This document shows positions 35,667-48,389 of a stretch of DNA of 64,000 nucleotides, piece after piece; the first letter of the stretch is position 1, and the number at the start of each line of letters is the position of its first letter. Under the pieces are notes generated by a model. That model saw only the letters and a list, made by a program, of their open reading frames with translations, searched no databases and had not been told where the DNA came from. The translations under genes and the position numbers were made by a program. Source of the DNA: Nageia nagi (Eukaryota; Pinophyta). The stretch spans positions 99,882,001 to 99,946,000 of the forward strand of contig JBITNC010000001.1 of assembly GCA_050084985.1 (NCBI GenBank), given 5' to 3'.

Positions 35667-38600
35667 ATGGTTGAAACCTTCGTTCCCAAGCACATACTCG
35701 ATGGTTCCAACTTTGGAATATGGGAACCACGTATGAAAGCCGAGTTACAAGCAAGAAAGCTATGGCAGACAGTTAGTGAAGATGCGGTTGCTCCTACCGA
35801 TGAGAAGGCTCTTGAAGTATACAACTCAAAGAATGAGTTAGCAACTTCTATGATTTACCGTGCAGTTTCAGATGATGTCCTTCTCATGATTTCTTCATCA
35901 ACTTCAACAAAGGAAGCTTGGGATAGGTTAAAGAAAATCTACCTTGGGTCCAAATTTTCAAGGAGGTTTACCATTCTACAAAAGTTGTTGCAGTATCGAC
36001 AAAGTGAAGATGAAAGTGCCTCCATCTACTTAAACAAAATCATTGACCTCAGGACACAACTGGTTAGTTGTGGGTGCAACTGGATCAATGATGAGTTCAT
36101 GGTCTTCATCATTCTACAAAGCCTTACTACAAAGTTCAGCAACTTTGTCACAGTTATGGAAACAAGGCTCGATGATGAAGAAGATGTCATCTCACTTGAT
36201 AACCTTTCAATACTTCTTCTAAAGCATGAGGAAACTTTGAACAAGAAAATGTTGAACCTTTCTCCAAAGGACCATAGCATTGCTCTAGGAGCAACCAAAA
36301 CTCCTTTCAAGAAAAAGTTCAAACATTACAAATTCAAAGACAACAAGTCCTCATCTACCTTCAGGAAGTATGACAAAAAGGGCAACAACAACAACAATCA
36401 TGGCAACTACAGGCACAGGAATGATAAAGCAGGATCAAGCAATCCAACACCTCAAGAAAAGTTTGATGGGAATTGTAACTTCTGTGGTATCTTTGGGCAC
36501 AAAGAGTATGATTGTCGCAAAAAGAAATTTTCTCAAAAAGGAAAGGGAAATGCAAATATGAGAAATTTCAATAATAAAAAGAAGAACAAGCATGCTGCTT
36601 CTGTTGCCTACTACTCAATGACTCAAACTATTTCAAATGATTGGATTGTTGATACAGGATGCACTAATCACATGTGTTATGAAAAAGATAAGTTTGAAAA
36701 CTTTCATAAGTACAAAAAGGATGCAGTTGTGATCGGTGATAATACAGTCCTTGATGTTCACGGAATAGGGAGTGTGAAGATTCATGGAAAGACTCTTGAC
36801 AATGTCTTTTATGTGCCTAAACTAAGGATGAATCTCATCTTCGTAATTCAGATTACAAGGAAAGGATGCTCATTTGAGTTTACCTCACACTCTTGGTGTG
36901 TTAAGAAAGGACTTGCCACTTTGATGAAAGGATCAGTAAAGAATGACCTTTATTTTGTGGATCAAGTACCTTCAAAGATTTGTCTTGCTACAAATGTTTG
37001 TTCAAAAGGTAATCTTTGGCATCAACGATTAGGACACCTTAACCACAAGAGTATTCAAGCTATGAAAACTCAAGAACTTGTGGAAGGTTTACCTAATATT
37101 TCACCCACAATTGGTCTTTGTGAAAGGTGCATTCTAGGAAAGATGCATAGGCAAAAGTTTGAAAAAGATAAGGCAACTCGGGCTACTTGTCCTCTTCAAC
37201 TTGTGCATTCAGATTTGATGGGTCCTTTTCAGACTAAGTCACTAGGTGGAGCTTCTTATGTTCTGACCTTCATTGATGACTTCAGTAGGATGACATTTGG
37301 TTATCTACTTGAGCACAAGGATCAAACTTTTGACAGGTTTCAAGACTTCAAGGCACTTGTTGAAAATCAAACTGATTTTAAGATCAAAATGCTGAGATCT
37401 GACAATGGGGGTGAATATAATAGCAATGAGTTTAACGACTTTTGTGTTAAACACGGGATTAAGCGACAATTCACAATCCCTTACACCCCTCAGCAAAATG
37501 GAGTTGCTGAAAGGAAGAATCGCACCATTATGGAAATGGCAAGATGCATGTTGGGTAACCTTCCTAGTTTCTTATGGGGCGAAGCTGTACACACTGCTAT
37601 TCACACCCTAAATAGGTGTCCTACTAAGGCAGTTGAAGGTAAAACTCCATATGAAGCATGGACAGGAAAGAAACCTAACCTCTCACACTTCAGGGTCTTC
37701 GGTTGTGATGCATTTGCCTTCATTACCTCAGAGAAAAGAAAGAAGCTAGATAAACGATCAGAAAAATGCATCTTTGTGGGGTATGATAATCAGCATAGAG
37801 GTTACAGGCTCTACTCTTCATCCCATAAAATAGTCTTTGTGTCTAGGGATGTTAAGTTCAATGAACTTTCTAAGGATACGACCTCTCATGCTGAAGTGTC
37901 TGATATAGATGATTCTTCGCCTGCACCTAACTGGTTGGATGAGCATGTAGAGAAGTCACCACAAGAGCAAAATTCTCCGGCACAGAGAATTACAAGAAGT
38001 ATGACCTTGAATAAATCCTTATTTGCCAAAATTGATAATATGCATGAGCCATCAACCTTCAAAGAAGCTTCCAAGCAAGAGTGTTGGATGGAAGCTATGA
38101 AAGTTGAGTATGAGGCTCTCATGAAAAATGAAACTTGAGATTTGGTTCCTTATCCCAATGAGAAAAATGTGATTGGCAATAAATGGATATACAAGGTCAA
38201 GTACAATTCTGATGGAAAAATTGAAAAATACAAGGCAAGATTAGTGGCCAAAGGATTCGCTCAGAAATATGGTATTGATTATGAGGAAACCTTTGCTCCT
38301 GTAGCCAAGATGCCTACTGTCAGAATAATTCTTGCTCTTTCTGCAGCTCAAGGATGGAAAGCTTTTCAACTTGATGTCAAAAGTGCATTTCTCAATGGTG
38401 ACTTAGATGTTGAAATCTACATGAATCAACCAGAAGGATTTATTCCAGAAGGAAAAGAGTCTCTTGTGTGTAAGCTAAAGAAGTCTTTGTATGGACTTAA
38501 GCAAGCACCTAGAGCATGGTACAAGAAAATTTTAGGATTCTTTGCAGATATTGGTTTTTCCAAGTGCTTCTCAGATTCAGATCTATATGTACTCAATCAA

Positions 38601-39593
38601 GGACAAGACGTGGTCATAATACTCCTTTATGTGGATGATCTTCTCATCACAGGAAATAATATTGAAATCATCCAAGAGTGCATCTCCAAACCCAAGGCAA
38701 CATTTGAAATGACTGATCTAGGTCTATTGCATTACTATCTTGGGATGCAAGTATACCAACACAAAGATTGTACTTATCTGAGTCAATCTAAGTATATATC
38801 AGACATATTGCAAAAGTTTGGAATGGAAGAGTGTAAATATGCTGCAATACCTGTTTCTCCTGGCATCGTTGTATCACTGAGCTCAGATTCTCAGTTGGCT
38901 GATGCTACAACTTATAGACAATTGATTGGTAGTCTTCTGTATCTGACTATCTCTCATCCTGATATTGCTTTTGCAGTGAATCTGATGGCATGATTCATGC
39001 AAAAACCATATGTTGAACACCTCAATGATGTTAAGCAAATCTTGAGGTATGTCGCAGGGACAAAGGATCTTACTCTTAAGTATTCCAAAGTGCCCTCGAT
39101 TGTTCTCTCAGGGTTCTCAGATTCTGATTATGGGGGAGATAGAGAAGATAGAAAATCAACCTCTGCATATGTGTTTAGCATTGGTTCAGGTGCTATCTCT
39201 TGGGCTTCCAAGAAGCAACCTACTGTGACTCTTTCTACCACCGAAGCTGAATATCGAGCCATGTCTGTTGCCACCCAAGAAGCTATTTGGCTAAGACATC
39301 TTCTGAATGAAATTGGGTATAAGCAAAATGGCCCATCTCTTATTTCGTCAGACAATCAATCGGCTATCTCTTTGGCTAAGAATCCTGTGTTCCATCAGCA
39401 AACCAAACATGTAGAAATCCAAGCTCATTTTATCAGGGAGAAGGTTCTAGATTACATCATACACTTGCAGTATTGTCCATCTACTGATAACTCCGCTGAT
39501 TTGTTCACCAAGCCCCTTCCTGAAGCTCAGTTCTGCAAGCTTAGGGATTCTCTAGGGTTGGTGAAGTTGCCCTCAAGGGGGAGTGAAGTTTAA
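35667..39593 (+). pseudogene. gag-pol: Copia Gag-Pol polyprotein with two in-frame stop codons
   Basis: One frame runs from ATG 35667 to TAA 39591-39593, about 1308 codons. Domains in order: Gag (DGSNFGIWEPRMKAEL near the start); zinc knuckle C270/C273/H278/C283; protease DTG at 329-331; integrase HHCC then D516, D579 and E615 (D-62-D-35-E); RT with YVDD; RNase H with DSDYGGD and the TTEAEYRA motif. Premature stops are TGA at 38136-38138, where family members have Trp (T-x-DLVP context), and TGA at 38991-38993, where Arg is expected (LMA-x-FMQKP). Both are explained by single transitions. Every recognisable catalytic motif is otherwise kept. Without read-through, only Gag, protease and integrase would be made. 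Confidence 0.93.
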
Positions 39594-39652
39594 ACTTTTG
39601 TTAGTGATGACAACTTCACCTCTAAGAGGCCTTTTTTGATTGTACATTCTAG

Positions 39653-39940
39653 ACCTCCGTGGTAAGTTTGCTCTGCGTGACAAACTTGTTGTACAATTGT
39701 TGTTATAGAGTGTTGATTATTTTATACCTCAGTGGTAAGTTTGCTCTACGTGACAAACTTGTTGTACATTTTATACCTCCGTGGTGAATTTGCTCTGCAT
39801 GAGAAACTTATTGTACAAATTTTGAGCATGTAATTTAATATACCTCCGTGGTAAGTTCGCTCTGCGTGATGAACTTGTTGTACATTCTATACCTCCGTGG
39901 TGAGTTTGCTCTGCGTGAGAAACTCGTTGTACAATTTTAT
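39653..39940 (+). repeat. Five tandem hairpin repeats after the copia polyprotein
   Basis: Five copies of ACCTCCGTGGTAAGTTTGCT-like units each carry a small hairpin with a CTCTGCGTGA loop: 39664-39687, 39737-39760, 39786-39809, 39853-39876 and 39902-39925. Spacing alternates 73, 49, 67, 49 bp, so the array looks like a duplicated pair. The stem is AAGTTTG/CAAACTT in copies 1 and 2, AAGTTC/GAACTT in copy 4 and GAGTTT/AAACTC in copy 5, both perfectly re-paired. Copy 3 is imperfect. Confidence 0.85.
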
Positions 39941-40409
39941 GCTCTATTTTAAAATCAACACATGTCTATATACAACAGGTGACTATGAGTGATGGCTTGG
40001 CATCTCCGTGATGGCTTATAGTGCACCATTGATCAGTTATTTATAAGATGGCATTATTTGATTCTCTTATTTGAATATATGATGCATCTAACTGATTTTG
40101 TTCATGAGTTGCTTGTAGCATGCATGATCTTCTTTAGAAATGCATGTTACTCACCTTGTGAAAGCAAGCTCATGGAGACTCACATGTCAGCTTAAAGTTG
40201 ATCGACTACTATGTACAGTGAAACCAGTTGTGGTTAATGATTGTATTGTAAACCATTTTTATCAAATGGTAATGTAGTGAGTCTCATACTAGTTCTCAAA
40301 AAGATTCTCAAAAATATGTAAAAGTTCTCATCTCCACTTGTATCTCTATGGAGGAGAACTCTCTCTTACTCTCTCTCGTCTCTCTTCTATGCTCTATCCC
40401 AATATTGCA

Positions 40410-40420
40410 TTAAGGGGGAG
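40410..40420 (+). other. Polypurine tract of the copia element
   Basis: TTAAGGGGGAG directly before the 3' LTR; it primes plus-strand DNA synthesis. Confidence 0.9.
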
Positions 40421-40909
40421 TGTTAGAATTTGTAATGAAATATTGTGAATATCTAGACTCCTTGTAAATTCAATTAATCACTTAAGGGTATGTAGATACC
40501 TTAAGTGATTAATAGAATTCTTTAATATGTAGACTTTGACTTTACCAAAGTGGGTAGTTGGTAGGTTGAAGTTTGGTGATAAATTTAATGTAACCCTAAC
40601 CTTACCCTTGGGTTAAAGGAAGGTTAGGGAGGTGCTCTCAACCTATAAATAGAGGGCCTCTCCTCATGTAAACAGATCTAAGTTTTGAGTAAGATTACTC
40701 TACTTGGTTGTGTAGGAGAGAGCTAGAGAATAGTTGTAAGAGAGACATAGATTTGAGAATAAGAGAACTAGTTGTGGATGTACTCCCAAGGAGGGAGGAA
40801 CCACATTATATTGATGTGTTATCTTGAGTGATTATGTTATCTTGTGTACACTTGAGTTTCCTAGTCTAAGGTCCTAGAGGATTTGTTTAGATCTAGTTCA
40901 AATCCTTCA
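40421..40909 (+). repeat. 3' LTR of the copia element
   Basis: 489 bp, no difference from 32034-32522 seen by eye; followed by the CAAGA duplication. Confidence 0.95.
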
Positions 40910-40914
40910 CAAGA

Positions 40915-41030
40915 GTGCTAGCATGACACACTCTCGATCCTGTGAGCTCGCGAAATTGGAACCTAGGTCTCTATGCCCAAACTAAACATATCCACCAACA
41001 AGTCAATCCCCTTGTGCTAAATATTTATGG
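40915..41030 (-). mobile_element. tRNA-derived SINE-like fragment (reverse)
   Basis: On the minus strand, an A-box-like TAGCACAAGGGG (41019-41008) and a B-box-like GGTTCCAATTT (40963-40953) have tRNA-like order and spacing. The B box is imperfect and no cloverleaf is evident, so this is not a working tRNA gene. The copia element inserted just downstream of it. Confidence 0.4.
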
Positions 41031-41550
41031 ATTAAATAAAAAATTTAGCTAAGATTTTTTTATTTTTTTTTAAATTTTTTTATTTTATAATTAGTTTTTA
41101 AAATTTAAATGTTTCTAAATGAGGGATTATTTTGTAATCATTAAGTAATGATTAATTTTTTTTCTTAAATACATAAAAACTTTATATATATTTAATTAAG
41201 GTGGGTTAGGTATAACTCCTAACATTGCACCAAATATTATTTCCATTAGACACCATCATTCCTGCCTACCTATTATTAATGTTGAGATTCAATTTTTTTA
41301 ATAAATTGGTAAGTATTAAAAAAATGTTATTATTTATTATTGAGGGGTTTAATAAATTAAAAGATAAGGTGGTAAATTTTAAAAATAGAGTATTTTTTAA
41401 AAAGCTTATGGATGCATGTGTTTTGAAAGATTTCTACAAAGTGAACCCCCTGTGGTTTTATTAGTTACATTATTTCATTCTTACACTTGTAATTATTTGT
41501 TTAAAGTTCTTAATATTTAATCTATCCTATCCTATCTTTACTACACACAC
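41031..41550. other. AT-rich intergenic sequence
   Basis: No supported feature; homopolymer A/T runs at 41040-41110. Confidence 0.4.
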
Positions 41551-41551
41551 C

Positions 41552-43418
41552 ATGGATGAGATTCCTTGGTCCATTCACATGGTAGAGACTAGGAGTAGCA
41601 TCGAGCTAAAGAGATCGAGGATGAAGAACAACATCATGAGACAAATCTTACAAATCCTCTTCCTCATTTGCATGTCACTTGTAGTCAATCATAGACACCA
41701 CATCATTCATCTTATCTTTAGCCCACACAATCATCACCTCATATCTCTTTTGGTCAGACATTAGAGAGATTTCATTTTCTAAAGTCCACTCCCTAGCAAG
41801 AGGAGAGAGATCATGTGTTACCATGTAGAGCTAGCACTTTTCAGGTAGTAGTTCATCCTAGTATAGAGCAACCTACATCACATCATCAAGTTAGTACATC
41901 ACATGTTGATCCTTTTGATATTTCATGATATATTATAGAACAACCTATACCATATCATATAGCTAGTCCTTCTAATGCTCCTCATCATACCATAGAGCCA
42001 TCTTTATCACACCAAGAGTTATTCATGAGTGATCCCATGGTTTGATATTTATTTTAGGAGTTTCAAAAAGCCTATTTTAGTCCATATGGTATGCTTGATA
42101 GAGCACCCTCACCATATCAATTTCCTATAATAGAGGTTACCTATTCTAGGATTCCCCAATATGAGTAAGAATAGGGTTATATAGAGGATGTTCCTATAGT
42201 ACCACCTAGTTAGTTTTATCCATTGCATTCATCTACATGATATATCCTAAATGATTCCCCTAAGGTGATGTATTATGAGGAATGACTATTATGTTATTGA
42301 TCAATCGCTTATGTTAAGGTTTCATATGATCTTCCCCTTCCTCACCCTAAACCAACCATATGTAGATCTTCGTACGATAATTCCTCCACTACCAAGTGGT
42401 CCTTATAGACCTCCATCTATGCTGCCTATTAATCCAAATCCATATTTTCTTACATTCCATAGAACACCACCACTTAAAACTGATAATTGGGTTGGATATT
42501 ATTATGAAAATCCTCATCTTGTACACCAACCCAAAAGTTAGCATAAATCTCTTCCATTTCATAATCATGAGTCATCATGTTCATCCTAGCATACCTCATA
42601 TTTCTGCATCACATGTAAAACTTGAGGCTTTTTATAAAGTTCATATAGGGTATAGGTCTTATTCATACCTGACCAATCCACCACCACAACCATATTATTA
42701 TTCATCTTCTTATGTGGTGGTGCCTCCTAGACAAGTATATGCATAATGAGATAAAGATTTTCCTCACAGATATGTTCATCCTAAATCCCCCATACTGTAA
42801 TAAGATTATGGGTATAATGAATATTCTTACCATGTACAAGCCTCTCAATCTATTGGATATTCTATATTTTCAAGTCACCACGAGTTGCAGGATCCATCAT
42901 CTTGAAGGGTTTCAGTTAAAAATCATACAAACCTTGCACCTAGAGTGATGTTTTGCACATGCTAACAAGATTAATCATATGTGCATGATCAAGATACATA
43001 TGATGATTATTAGTATAAGCAATATGATGATCAACCCATTAGTCAGGTCCTTAGACATCCAATTATCATTAACACTAAACCTTCCAGTATCAATGATGAG
43101 ATTTTAAAAAGGGTGAAAGATATGAAACTTAAAGTGAATAACCATGAGAAGACTATCCTACATTGTGTCTGTAATAAACCTATACATCCAAGTTTACCTA
43201 CCAATAGGTTCCATTACAAGTTTGAGATCCCCAAGATAGATAAATTTAGAGGAAAAGAGGATCCTAGAGAGCACCAAATAGTTTAAGTATTCATGCTACA
43301 TCATTAGTAGTTATGATGTATTAATGCTTAAGATCTTTCCCATGATGCTTATGAGATAATCTTTGGGTTGGTATAATAATATTCCTTGACATAATATATA
43401 TTGCTTTGAATAGTTTGT
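41552..43418 (+). pseudogene. gag: Gypsy gag remnant interrupted by Tat element B
   Basis: Plus-strand frames read a long Pro/Tyr/His/Ser-rich region, such as FLTFHRTPPLKTDNWVGYYY and PPPQPYYYSSSYVVVPPRQV. It ends in a Gag start-like motif, FEIPKIDKFRGKEDPREH (about 43220-43275). After a frameshift, the capsid signature continues as KYSCYIIS then LGWYNN and IYCFE up to 43415. The coding trace stops exactly where the LTR at 43419 begins, so the element was split by that insertion. Its protease/pol part is not in the window. Many stops are TAG or TAA. Confidence 0.6.
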
Positions 43419-44199
43419 TGTTATCACCTAAAATTAATTTATGCATTTAATTTAATACATTAGGAAATATGTGCCCGCACTTATACACATCTAGTTCAAT
43501 AATATTAATGTTATATTGGATATGATCAATATATATCATTGACTTACATATTCTTATTTATGTAGGTACACGTCAACCTAAGGAGTAGGTCATATTATTA
43601 TCTATATAAATATGGATCTAATAGTAAGTCCACATCAAGGAGATACATGATCCCATATTTGGTCTTGATGATGGTAGTCCTTTAGGTGTCTCTTGACATC
43701 ACCATTCAAGGTTGGGTTTGTGTACTTCCTTATGTGAGCATCCTAATGATTGTTAGCTTATCTAAGTATCAAAATTGAGATCATCGAGAGTCCATGTGGA
43801 GGCATAGAGTTAGTTCAGAATGAACTATAGTCTAACAAAGATCATTGATGCCCCTCTGTAGATGAAAATAGATCATTGATGCTCCTTTTGAGCATGCAAT
43901 AGATCACTTATAGCCCTATTTTTGGATCATCTTGCTCCACAACTTTGGGTGTAGACTCCATTAGTTATTGAGGCTTCATCACTACCTTCCTTTCATCGAT
44001 ATCAGGTACATTCTATGAGGTAAGTACACAAACTCAATCTTGTTTAGTAATGTCATTTTGATTCTAGTTATTCATTATCTTCTATATCAGATTATCTTGT
44101 TATAAATTGCTATTCGTTAGCTTAGAATTTATAAATATTCTTTCGGGATTATAGGTATTCATTTATTTGCATTCTCAAATACACTTTTATTTGTAAATA
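43419..44199 (+). repeat. 5' LTR of Tat element B
   Basis: About 780 bp; the start is fixed by identity with 50999-51114. The end is placed just before the primer-binding site, where the expected ACA is degraded (AATAT). Confidence 0.8.
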
Positions 44200-44213
44200 T
44201 TTTGGTGAACTTG
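44200..44213 (+). other. Primer-binding site of Tat element B
   Basis: TTTTGGTGAACTTG, the same sequence as in the non-autonomous element (12836-12823, minus). The element at 4588 differs at one base. The tRNA matched would end in CAAGTTCACCA. Confidence 0.75.
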
Positions 44214-44291
44214 ATGTGAATCATAAGTAGTTTTGCTAAACCCTAGGGTTTTAGTTAGGACTAATAAGCGATTTTGTGAGTTGTATTAGAC

Positions 44292-45440
44292 ATGGATCAA
44301 TTAAGAGTATTCTTGCAAAGTCTTTCAAGAAGAGATATTGATGAGCTGTTAGAAGATATTTAGTGCAATGGACTAGAAGCATCTAATGAAGGAGCTGAGA
44401 ATGATGATGGAAGTAATAATGATCACATTCAAGCTACTATAGAGGGTATGCAAAGATAAATTAATCACCTAGCAAGAGGATCAATTTAGCCAGATAATTC
44501 AATTGAGCTTAGTATCCCTCTATATGATGAGATTCATTTATGAATGCCACCACCGGATTATAAAGATCCCAAGTTTTGTAAGTTTAGTGGTGAGGGAGAT
44601 CCTAGGAGACATTTGCAAGGGTTTAATGATGAGTGTGAGCTCAAAATCAATATGGATTCAAGATTATAAGCAAAGTTCTTTCCTCATAGTTTGGAAGGAG
44701 AGGCTTGTTAATGGTTCTATTCTCTACTTGAAAGGTCAGTTACATCATTTCAAGAAGTGAGCAACTTATTTCTAGAATAGTATAAGCATAATATCAAGCA
44801 TGAAATCATGGTTTTGGATCTATGTGCTATGAGGCAAGGAAATAATGAAAATCTTGAAAAATTTGTTGTATGATTCAAGAAGACATGGAAATAAATCAAA
44901 ACAAAGCTCATGGTAAAAGTAGTAAACAATATCTTCAAGGATGCTATCATATTATCCTTATAATCTTATGTCATTGATTACACACATCTAGCATTTTTTG
45001 ATATGATATATAAGCTATCAAAAAAAGAAAAAGTCCTTATGAAATTATGGGTTGTGAAGTATTGAGATGATGACAAACCTAGGGACAAGGATAAGCAGCT
45101 ACAATCACCAAAGAAAGATAAATCCATTCATGTGGTAGAAAAGGTAGATGAAAAGAAAGAAAGGAAATTCATAAAGTTTCCTATACCTACCAGGTTTATC
45201 TTGAAATATCTAATGGTAAAGAAATTATTACAACCTTTACCTAAGCGAGAGGAAGATGAGTTAGCAAAGAGGCCAACATGGTACAAGGAAGATAGATATT
45301 GTGAATATCATCAAACCAAGGGGCATGCCACTAATGGGTGTGGAGGCCTAAGAAACAAAATACAAAGGCTCATAGAAGATGGATTCTATGTGTGTCCTAC
45401 TGATGTTAAAGATATAGGGAAGAGCAACATATCAATGTAA
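44292..45440 (+). pseudogene. gag: Gag of Tat element B
   Basis: The frame opens at ATG 44292 (MDQLRVFLQSLSRRDIDELL). It continues through a Retrotrans_gag domain (KFCKFSGEGDPRRHLQGFND; later EKFVV-x-FKKTWK). It ends in the Tat-type knuckle YCEYHQTKGHATNGC (CX2HX4HX4C) and an NKIQRLIEDG tail at about 45298-45385. At least ten in-frame stops occur. Most are explained by one C-to-T or G-to-A change (for example CAG to TAG in LE-x-YKHN, CGA to TGA in VV-x-FKK). The frame is otherwise unshifted. Confidence 0.85.
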
Positions 45441-48150
45441 TTTTCCATGAAGAAGTATGTGTAACACTTACAAGAGGAATACCAAAAGTAGCAACAGATC
45501 TTGTCACATGTGAAAAAGAGCTTCCTAAAGACCCAAGAAGTTTTAACCTCATTGATTAACTCAAGAATACATAAGCCAAGGTTAGTTTATTTGAATTGCT
45601 TCAAATTTTAGAACCTTATAGAGAAATGATGAATCGGATTTTTAAGAATAGTTAGATAGATAGGAGCATATCAATCACTACTTTTGCATAAAAGGTAGAA
45701 ATATGGAGTAAAGGAGATGTTATCACTTTTCATCCTAGTGAAAGGCCTAGCAAGGATGTGACCTGGTTACATCCACCATTATTTATTGAAGCAAGTACCT
45801 TTGGCAATACAATTAAGAGATCATTGATAGATGGTGGGGTAGCTTTTAATATTACCACCACTCACTTGCTTTCATAGTTTGATATGGACTTACTACCTCC
45901 AAGACAAGAAACTACCATTAGAGTTAAGGGGTTTGATGGTGTTCCAAACAAATATGTAGGAATCATCACATTTTCAATCAAAGTAAGAAACAAGGTACAT
46001 TATGGATGGGAAAACTTCTTTTAATTTCATTCTTTGAAGACCTTAGATAGATGACATGGAAGGAGTAACATCCACTTTGCATAGATGTTTCAAGTTCTAT
46101 TTTGAAAGAAATGTTTACAAGGTAGAAGCAGATGAGAAGATAGCCAAGAAGTGCAATTATGTTCTCCCTAAGAGATTTTTTCCATATGATGTAGAAGATA
46201 AGGCTATCCTAGCTAAGAATGATCAAATCTATAGAAAAGTGTTACAAAGAATCAACATTTAGGATATCGAGTTTGGTTCATACACTATTACAAATGTGAA
46301 TAACATCAGTCTAAAGAGAGATATGGATGGATTGTAGGAGGCTTAGGAAAAGGATTTCCCACACTCCTCTAAGCTCCAAAAAGATCATTGATGGTCATCT
46401 TTAGAGGAAATCATGGAGGAAAATAAATGTTACATCATTCTTTATCATGGAAATGGTCATGATGGTTAGGTTAGTTGTCCATTATTAATGTAAAAAGACA
46501 AACAGGTAAGAGATGATAAAAATTGCTTTATTATTAAATGTGAAATAGATGATGAAGATGCAATACATGCTATAGACTTGTTTGAGAATGATGATGCTTT
46601 TTTAGAATCTATGGGTGCTAGAATTGAATATCCAACTAGGCATGAAAAGAGGACTCACAAACATTATCTAGATGTACATGCTTACTTTAGTGAATATATG
46701 AAGGATAAAATCAAATGGTTGGGAGAGTTGCCATTTGCCACACCATCAGAATCAGAGATGACTTGGTTGAATGAAGAGATAGAGGAGGTCAACATTGGTT
46801 CTCAAGAGACACCATGATTCTTAAAAATGGGTAAGCTCCTTGAGGAACCTTTGCAAAATGAATTGATTCAATATTTTCATGATTATTCCAAATTGTTTGC
46901 ATGGTCATATAAAGATATGCCTAGACTAGATGAAAATTTTATGGTACATAACTTAGTTGTTAAGGAAGGAGCAATTCTTATAAAGCAAAAATTGAGAAAG
47001 ATGCCTTTTCAAATTTCTTTATTAGTCAAGAAGGAAATTGAGAAACTATTGGAAGCTAGTTTTATTAGACCCATTGATTATTTAGAATGGATGGCCAATT
47101 TAGTTCTAGTAAAAAAAACTACAAGTGAAATTAGAGTATGTACTAATTTTAGATATCTCAATAAAGCATGTCTGAAAGATGATTTCCCACTACCCAACAT
47201 AGACATGATCATTGATAGTTTGGAAGGTTATGAGATGTTATCATTTATGGATGGATTTTCAAGATATAATCAAATCAAAATCAAGGAAAGTGATCAGCAT
47301 AAAACAACCTTTAGAACTCCTTGGGGCAATTTTTTCTAGAAGGTAATGTTGTCTGTTCTTAAGAATACAGGGGCCACATATCAAAGAACAATGATAGCCA
47401 TGTTTCATGACTTCATTCCTAAAATAGTAGAGGTCTATGTAGATGATATCTTGATAAAATCAAAGAATAAAGAAGAGTATGTCAAGGATGTAAGAGTAGC
47501 ATTTGAAAGGATGAAATAGTACAAGTTAAGAATCAAGCCTCAAAAATATGTATTTGGGGTATCATTAGGAAAACTCTTGGGGCACATTATCTCTAGGAGA
47601 GGAGTTGAAGTGGATCTAATAAAAATTAAGGCCATCATAGAAATGTCACCTCCTACAAATCTTAAGCAATTGAAAAGCCTTCAAGGTAAGATTCAAGCTA
47701 TTAGAAGATTCATCTATCAATTAACAGATAAGATAGCTCCTATGTCTCATCTACTAAAGAAAGAAGTTGAGTTTAAATAAGATGTTAAGTGTTAAGAAGC
47801 ATTTGATAGAATAAAAGAGTATTTGCTGCATCCATCAGTATTAGCTCCATATAGGCATGGAGAACCTCTTCAGCTCTATGTCTCAGCTATAGAACATGCA
47901 TTTGGGGTAATGTTGGCAAAGAAGGAAGAAGATGGTAAAGAGAGAAGAATTTATTTTATTAGCAGAACATTGAAAGAATATGAAACTAGGTACACACCCA
48001 ATGAAAAGTTATGTCAATGTATAATGTTTACTACTAAGAGGTTGAGGCATTATATGATTAATAGCACAACACATGTACTTACTTAGGTAGACCTATTAAG
48101 ATATTTGATGTTAAAACCATGCCTCAATGGAATGTCAAAAAATGGATCAT
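45441..48150 (+). pseudogene. pol: Protease-RT-RNase H part of Tat element B
   Basis: This continues in the same frame as gag. A protease active-site region IDGGVAFNI lies near 45830. An acidic linker follows. RT motifs run from about 46827: TSEIRVCTNFRYLNKACLKD, LPNIDMIIDSLEGYEMLSFM, then YVDDILIKS (near 47433), which keeps both catalytic Asp. The thumb and RNase H follow: LGHIISRRGVEVD, LKQLKSLQGKIQAIRRFI, LYVSAIEHAFGVMLAK, IYFISRTLKEYETRYTPNEK (to 48086). Stops interrupt at, among others, 47337 (Trp expected) and 47780. Confidence 0.88.
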
Positions 48151-48389
48151 GCTACTTTAGGAGTTTGACTTTTAGTTTATGAAACAAAAATCAATTAAAG
48201 GGTAGGTAGTTGCAGATTTTGCTATAGAATTTCCCATAAAAGATAGTATAGAACTCAGAGAAGAAGTTTAGGATGAATGTGCTCTAGCAAAAATCATAGA
48301 ATGTATAGAAGAGGACTACCTATGACCTTCTTCTAAAGAAAATAAGAATGCTGATGTTCCTTTTTTAGAGGTTTCAAAACTCTAGAAAA

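Larger units (their letters stand above)
32034..40909 (+). mobile_element. Recent full-length Ty1/copia retrotransposon (8.9 kb)
   Basis: Two 489-bp LTRs (32034-32522 and 40421-40909) show no difference when compared by eye. The flanks are a perfect CAAGA duplication (32029-32033 and 40910-40914). An initiator-Met-type primer-binding site follows the left LTR and a polypurine tract precedes the right one. The domain order gag-protease-integrase-RT-RNase H is copia. The leader before gag is unusually long (about 3.1 kb). The element is recent, yet its polyprotein carries two in-frame stops. Confidence 0.97.

Noticed and set aside
36026-36555. Minus-strand frames under copia gag
   Set aside because: Antisense shadows of a confident gag-pol frame.
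40915-41030. A functional tRNA gene on the minus strand
   Set aside because: A and B boxes are imperfect and no cloverleaf with a clear anticodon arm could be drawn; a SINE-like fragment fits better.
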